Under the pieces are notes generated by a model. That model had not been told where the DNA came from and did no database searches. It saw only the letters and a list, made by a program, of their open reading frames with translations. Shown piece by piece: positions 58,959 to 64,000 of a stretch of DNA of 64,000 nt. Source of the DNA: Apium graveolens (taxonomy: Eukaryota; Streptophyta; Magnoliopsida; Apiales; Apiaceae); assembly GCF_009905375.1 (NCBI RefSeq), contig NC_133647.1:139185263-139249262 (forward strand). The letters are read 5' to 3'. The number at the start of each line of letters is the position of its first letter. The stretch's first letter is position 1. The position numbers and the translations under genes were made by a program.

Positions 58959-59750
58959 CTATCCCGAACCAGATTTTCTAGAATGTTGAGGTTGTTGAGC
59001 AACATGAGCAATTTGAACATTAGGAATTGGATTCTTATCACCATCATCATCAGTATCTTTATCTTTCAACTGAATAGAGTCATGTTTACATTTTCTGACA
59101 GTTATCTTCTCCCACTTTTTGGCACCAGGATTTGAAAGAAGAGAAAACATAGCATCCAGTTTATCAGCCATTGAAGACACTTTATCTTCCAAGGAAGAGA
59201 ATCGAGTATCCATGCTTTATTGAGATTGAACCACAGCTTTAACAGCCGTTTTTACACTTATGAGTTCAACTGAGGTAAGTGGATTGATCATAAAAGCATC
59301 AATCTTTTTCTGTAAAGTAGCATGAGATGTCTTCATAGCAGCAAGCTCAGAGAGAATTCCTTTCACAAAGATGGTAGAAGCCTTGAGATGCAATTTATGG
59401 TCAAGGTTTTGAAGTCCATCATATGCCCTATGAACATGTTGCAAACCAACAGCTGGGGAGATAGAAGTATGTGCATCTCTCCATGCAAAATCCCACTCAG
59501 CCTTTCGAAAATGCTCAGCATCAGCATTGTAATAAGAGGGATCAGCATTGAAATGTGAAGAAGAACCAACATTGTACTTCTTAGATGCATCAATAGCAGT
59601 CTTCAGCTGAGCTGTGTCAGGACCATCAGGATCACTGTCTTCATCAGAATCAGAGCAAGACAGACCCTCAAAAGAATTTGCAGAGCTTGGTAGAATTGCT
59701 TTGCCTTTAAGAGGATCCTTAGCAAGAATTATATGTTTCTGATGAGATCC
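58959..59750 (-). pseudogene. Third ORF, coiled-coil part, second Sirevirus-like element
   Basis: Two in-phase open pieces (59750-59217 and 59213-58959) are separated by a TAA at 59217-59219. The first has GSHQKHIILAKDPLKGKAIL and an acidic SDSDEDSDPDG run. The second begins DTRFSSLEDKVSSMADKLDA, a heptad-like coiled coil. The piece starts at a good splice-acceptor context (see 59751-60120). Confidence 0.7.
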
Positions 59751-60120
59751 TGAAATAGAAAACAATGTAACACCTAAATCTCTCTTTTCTTTTTAAGTGA
59801 TCTCATCACTTCTCACATAATATATTACTTTAAAAAGTAATATGTTTCTCACATAAGAAAGTTTATAAGCAAAGAAAAACAACTTATAAAATTCTTTTCT
59901 CAAAACTATCTCTCCTTTTGCCATTACAGGAGACTGCCACTCAGAATTTGATTTTCTCACATAGTATTTTCATACAGTCTCTCAGAAAGGCACAATCACA
60001 CATTTTGTAAAGAAATAAGAGAGGGCTGAGAGGAGTATTATGCTTGTCATATGAATAGAGGTAACCTCAAATAAGAGACTATTTATAATCATACAAACAT
60101 TGAGAACAACAGAGGAAAAT
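59751..60120 (-). other. Possible intron in the third ORF
   Basis: On the minus strand TTGTTTTCTATTTCAG ends at 59751, directly before a coding piece, and is preceded by about 300 bp of stop-rich, AT-rich sequence. A GTATTGCT donor-like site lies near 60120, after the coding text PPLEDSPS. A frame change would be absorbed by splicing. Alternatively this is decayed coding sequence. Confidence 0.35.
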
Positions 60121-62011
60121 AAGCAATACATGAGGGTGAGTCCTCAAGTGGTGGTGATGACAATGGAGGAATAAACAATGCATCAAGATGTTTTGATAAA
60201 CTAGCTAGCAGAAATGAATCATCACTAGGAATTGCTTGAATTGAAAGTTGGTCAGCATCAAGATTTGTTATAGTATTAGGATTTGATTTGTCAGGAGAAT
60301 GTACTAGACCAGCATCAGTACTTTGAACTGATGGTTCTTGTGGGGCTAGAGGAATATGAGCTGCTTCATCAATCATTGGTGAAGGTTCTTGTGTACTCTC
60401 CTCAAACATAAGATCATTGATAACTGCATCCACCTTTGACAATACATCCTGATAAGCCTTCTTTTTTTGCAACAGTTGGTCAGAATCAGCAAGAAGATCA
60501 CTGTGAGAAAAATCAACAATTATTTGTACAGCCTCTTTGTCTGCATTTTCCCTTTGAGAAGATGGTTCTTGTGGGACTGGATGTTCCTCAGTTGCTAAGT
60601 CCCTTTGAGACTTAGGTTCTTGTGGACTAACATCCATAGCAAAGGACTGAGTCTTTTTCTTCTTTCTGATGTACCTAACCACATCTTCAGTTTTTCTTTA
60701 TTGCATACTCTTGGCAGTGTTCTTGGACTCAACAGTTTCTTTGTTCACTGGAACCTTTTTGATCAGAGCACTAGCACTAGTAGTTGGCTCCTTAGTTCCA
60801 TTTATGTCAACAGAGTCATCAGGAATTGCTACTGTTGATTTCTTTGTCTTTATTCTAGGCCCAATGGGCATCTGATCATCAGAGTTAGAATCATCTTGCA
60901 TGATCAACCTTCTTTTTCGAACTAGAAAGCATTCTTCTTTCTTCTCACTCTCACTTAGTGAGGCTTGTTGAGCTCTCTGTTTAGATTGAACAGATTTCTT
61001 AACCAGCCTTTTCTTTAGTACAACTGATGTCTTTTGGGAGACATCAGAGGAGGTTAATTTAGGAGCTGGATTGGAGTGCTGTTTGGTAGAAGAAATGCTT
61101 GGGTTAGAAACAAGATGGGTAGTGTCTTGTTCCACAGCATCAGGAAATGTAACAGAGGTGCCAACATCAGGATTCACAGGCAATTGTGAAGGAGTAGGAC
61201 TATTTCTCAATAGAAATTGCCTGACCTCCTGAGGCAGGAAGGGAAGTCCTGAAAACTTGTTCTTTTCATCTCTTTTGGTATGATCTGTAATAGCCTTCTC
61301 AGAAATTTGAAATATAGGATGTAATTCATCATTATCAAATTCAACATTAGGGCATAGAAAATTAAAAATCAGTTGAAGAAATCTAGTATACCCAATTACA
61401 CCTGATGCATCTATTCTCAAAGCAATTATGAATTGAAGAATTGTGTTATCATAGTCAAAATTACCAGAATGGAGAAGAGAATACCCAATTTTCAGAGAAG
61501 TGGAGGGAAGAGCATCAAAATTTGTTGTCTTATTCAAGAAACATCTGCTTATGCAATCAAAAAAGAAATTCCATTCTCTCTTTAATTTTGTTCTTGTTAA
61601 TTTCCCAATTGTTGTGATGTCACCTTTATAGTTCAGAGTTCTGAGCATATCAAACAGCTGCTCAGTTGTATAATTATCAGGAGCACCATCACAGGCATGC
61701 AATCTTAGTGCTTAAATAAGAACATCAGCATCAACCTCATACCTGTGTCCTTTAAATTCAAAAGTGAAACCAATATTTTGTTGCATTAACTAGAGCTGTA
61801 TCACATACCTACATTACAGCCCTATATGATACTTATTAGGATTTGTGAGAGCATATCCAATTGGACATTGGAGTAATAAATCTTGTATATCATGAAAAGA
61901 TTGAGGAAACTGTTGATGTGTAAGTGGAGCCAAGTAGTTGTTGGTTCCAAAAGTGTTGCCATGAATAATGGTGGTTTGACTGAAGAAGGGTGAAAGCTCA
62001 GAAGATGACAT
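60121..62011 (-). pseudogene. Third ORF, N-terminal part, second Sirevirus-like element
   Basis: ATG at 62011 (MSSSELSPFFSQTTIIHG) with stops in the same phase near 61814, within 61703-61813 and at 60698. The N-terminal domain includes LKREWNFFFDCISRCFLNKT, matching LRKEWSFLGDAFIKVFSG of the first Sirevirus copy at the same relative place, which shows common descent. A long Ser/Thr/Lys-rich stretch with repeated QEPSSQRE-like units follows. Confidence 0.8.
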
Positions 62012-62732
62012 GATATTTGTAGGTGTTGAGGAAAGATGTTCGTTAGATGTGAATAGTGAGGCTGTGTGTATGATAATATGTGTCATAGAGGTTCTGGTGC
62101 AAATATAAGTTTGCAAAGCTTAACTGGATGTAATACACTTGGAGAAGGAAGCTTTGGTGAATTAGACTTCTGATAGAGGATGATTACTGAAAAATTGGAG
62201 TGGAAAGTGGAGTAATGTGTGGAATCAGTAACAAAGAATGCACTACTCTTATAGTAAATCGTTGTGTGACTTTGTTCAACAGTTTATCCATTTTTAAACA
62301 ATAATTAAGAAGACAATCACTTTTTCATAATTAAACAATTTAGAAATCATTTGTCAATAATATTCTAAATTAAAATAAGCTGACCTGTCATCAGTATTTA
62401 GTGCCTCTTATCTGTCAGGATTTGACATCGTTGGGATTTAACGATTCAAATTCATCAGTGTTTGTCAAAAACACTCAAGCTTATCAAAAGACCACAATTT
62501 TAATCTCAAGAATCATTTAAGAATAGATGTTAACAATGTGATATAGAGATTAACAGGCTACACAAAAAAATGCTCACATGCATATACAGCTAAAGAACAT
62601 AGACTATATCTTGGAAACAAAAGGAATTTCATTAAAAGATCAAAGAAGTACATTTCATGAAATTTTGTGATTACATGCAAAAGATGATTACAAGAAAATC
62701 CTAGTCTAAATAGAAGAACATGATAATGTTTA
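62012..62732 (-). promoter_or_regulatory. Spacer before the third ORF with hairpin motifs and TATA-like box
   Basis: No coding content. TGTCA-GGATT-TGACA (62413-62427) and a weaker CGTT...AACG hairpin (62429-62443) lie about 160-190 bp upstream (in element sense) of TATAAGAG at 62246-62253, which is about 235 bp before the third-ORF ATG. Confidence 0.5.
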
Positions 62733-62999
62733 TTAGTTGCTCCTACTCTCCACGAAGAGCACAGCAAGACGAATGATCTGTTCTTGCTGACGAAGAACTT
62801 CTCGTCTTTCCTCCTCCAGATAATAAAGATGGAGATGATAATCCATCTCAAAGAACAGAAGATCTGTCAGAATCTCCTGTGGAACTGAGTTCCATACTTT
62901 ATTGGGAATGGCAGTGATATGCCATTCCTTCTGCCAGTCTTCACAGCTGAATTCCATATTGAAGTTTTTATAGTTCAAGAACATGTTATAAAGAACCAT
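62733..62999 (-). CDS. Small ORF between pol and the third ORF, unknown
   Basis: 88 codons open (start 62999, or Met-15 at 62957 beginning MEFSCEDWQKEWHITAIPNK). I do not recognise a family. The C-terminal half is a charged helix (YYLEEERREVLRQQEQIIRL). It stands alone in a non-coding spacer, with TATTTAAA on the minus strand at 63092-63099, about 93 bp upstream, and hairpin motifs at 63348-63381. The first Sirevirus copy has no counterpart in its spacer. It could be a captured host exon, an element-specific gene or chance. Confidence 0.45.
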   Translation of the reverse strand: MVLYNMFLNYKNFNMEFSCEDWQKEWHITAIPNKVWNSVPQEILTDLLFFEMDYHLHLYYLEEERREVLRQQEQIIRLAVLFVESRSN

Positions 63000-63409
63000 T
63001 TTTATGATAGAGAAGAATAAATATGAGAAATAAAAGTGAAAAGGGTGTTTTGTGTATAGGAAGAGATGATTTGACTGAATGAGAATGATGGTTTAAATAA
63101 CCGAGATAGAAAAGGAATATCAAGGGACTAGAAGACTAATCAATTATTAAGTGTAGAGTTAACTTAATAATTTAACCAAAAGATGTCTTATTAAGGCGCG
63201 TCTCCCTAGACTGATTTGCAATGATGACAATGATATATATATATTCATACATGCACATTTAGCAAATAAATTCACTTAATTCATCATGCATATAATAAAT
63301 TACATCACAAATTCCAAGTTTAATATCTTGAACATCATTTAGGATATATCAGGATTTGATCAATATACATCAGGATTTGATCAAATATAAATTTAAAAGA
63401 ATTTATCTT
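63000..63409 (-). promoter_or_regulatory. Spacer after pol with hairpin motifs and TATA-like box
   Basis: ATCA-GGATT-TGAT occurs twice (63348-63360 and 63369-63381, plus-strand reading). TATTTAAA (minus) at 63092-63099 lies about 250 bp further on, before the small ORF. Nothing else is evident. Confidence 0.45.
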
Positions 63410-64000
63410 TCCCAACTAACCTTATCCAGTTCATTGACAAGCTTTGTAAATGTTGTTTCAGGTAATGGCTTCGTGAAGATATCAGCCAGCTATTGTTCAG
63501 TAGGAACAAAATGAAGCTCAATCGTTCCTTCCATGACATGTTCTCTTATAAAATGATATCTGATGCTGATATGTATAGTAAGAGAGTGTTGCACTGGGTT
63601 TCCTATCATAGCAATAGCACTTTGATTATCATAATAAATGGGAATTTTAGAAAATTGTAATCCATAGTCCATGAGCTGATTTCTCATCCATAACGACTGA
63701 GCACAGCAACTCCCAACTGTAATATATTCAGCCTCAGCAATCGAAGTGGAAATAGATTTCTGCTTCTTACTGAACCATGAGACTAATCTGCCTCCCAAAA
63801 ACTGACAGCTCCCAGATGTACTCTTCTTATCTATTTTGTAGCCAGCAAAGTCAGCGTCTGAATAGCCACATAATTTAAAATCAGCTTCCCTTGCATACCT
63901 AAGACCAAGTGATACAGTACCCTTGAGGTATCTGAAAATTCTCTTTACTGTAATAAGATGAGGCTCCCTTGGATTTGCCTGAAATCTTACACACAGACAG
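63410..64000 (-). pseudogene. RNase H end of pol, second Sirevirus-like element
   Basis: Reading leftward from the window edge: a Copia RNase H with [70 protein letters not shown] and an FTKPL-type end after a TAG near 63490. It closely parallels 29350-29867 of the first Sirevirus copy. The polymerase part lies beyond the window. Confidence 0.88.

Larger units (their letters stand above)
45260..64000 (-). mobile_element. Second Sirevirus-like Copia element, minus strand, truncated by the window edge
   Basis: From right to left: RNase H end of pol (63410-64000), spacer with a small ORF, env-position ORF (62011 down to 58265, then 46823 to 45809), polypurine tract, 3' LTR (45260-45717). The Athila-like element 46829-58264 splits the third ORF. 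gag, most of pol and the 5' LTR are beyond 64000. Confidence 0.88.

Overview
This window is repeat-dense nuclear DNA from a flowering plant, probably a eudicot. Almost all of it is LTR retrotransposons nested inside one another. I see no intact host gene, no rRNA or tRNA gene, no CRISPR array and no prokaryotic signal. The plant assignment rests on the element types: Ty3/Gypsy elements of the Tekay (chromovirus) and Athila kinds, and Ty1/Copia elements of the Sirevirus kind with an extra env-position ORF. Primer binding sites match plant initiator-Met tRNA, or tRNA-Asp in the Athila case. Lineage names come from protein motifs and layout, not from a search.

Layout, left to right. (1) An old, decayed Tekay-like element on the + strand holds positions 1-38329. 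Its left LTR is cut by the window edge (1-1584), its body is 1585-3161 plus 16882-20866, and its right LTR is split into 20867-22941 and 36235-38329. (2) A younger element of the same family, 3162-16881, sits in the gag remnant of the old one with target duplication GAACA. (3) A Sirevirus-like Copia element, 22942-36234, sits in the right LTR of the old Tekay element with duplication AACAT. (4) The old Tekay element itself landed in a minus-strand Copia element whose gag-pol fragment, leader, primer site and 5' LTR remain at 38330-42823. (5) A short non-LTR stretch, 42824-45259, carries a decayed host-like or transposase-associated gene with a PB1-like N-terminus and duplicated exons. (6) A second Sirevirus-like element runs on the minus strand from its 3' LTR (45260-45717) past the right edge. 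(7) An Athila-like element, 46829-58264, minus strand, interrupts the env-position ORF of that second Sirevirus, with duplication TCAGC. Four insertions are delimited precisely, three of them by perfect 5-bp duplications.

Every long coding region is broken. The younger Tekay integrase is open, but its catalytic Glu is replaced by Lys. The Athila reverse transcriptase reads FMDN instead of FMDD. The fragmentary Copia has lost its gag core.

The most interesting pattern concerns promoters. In three different elements (both Sireviruses and the Athila element) a family-specific motif array in the LTR, upstream of the LTR TATA box, is repeated inside the element. The internal copy lies about 160-250 bp upstream of a second TATA-like box that stands about 90-240 bp before the env-position ORF, or before a small extra ORF. 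The motifs differ in each element: a TCAACGGATA decamer in both orientations, a 15-nt hairpin with GGATT loop and covarying stems, and a GC-rich CpG array. This suggests that plant retroelements re-use LTR enhancer modules as internal promoters for their third ORF. It is an inference from layout only.
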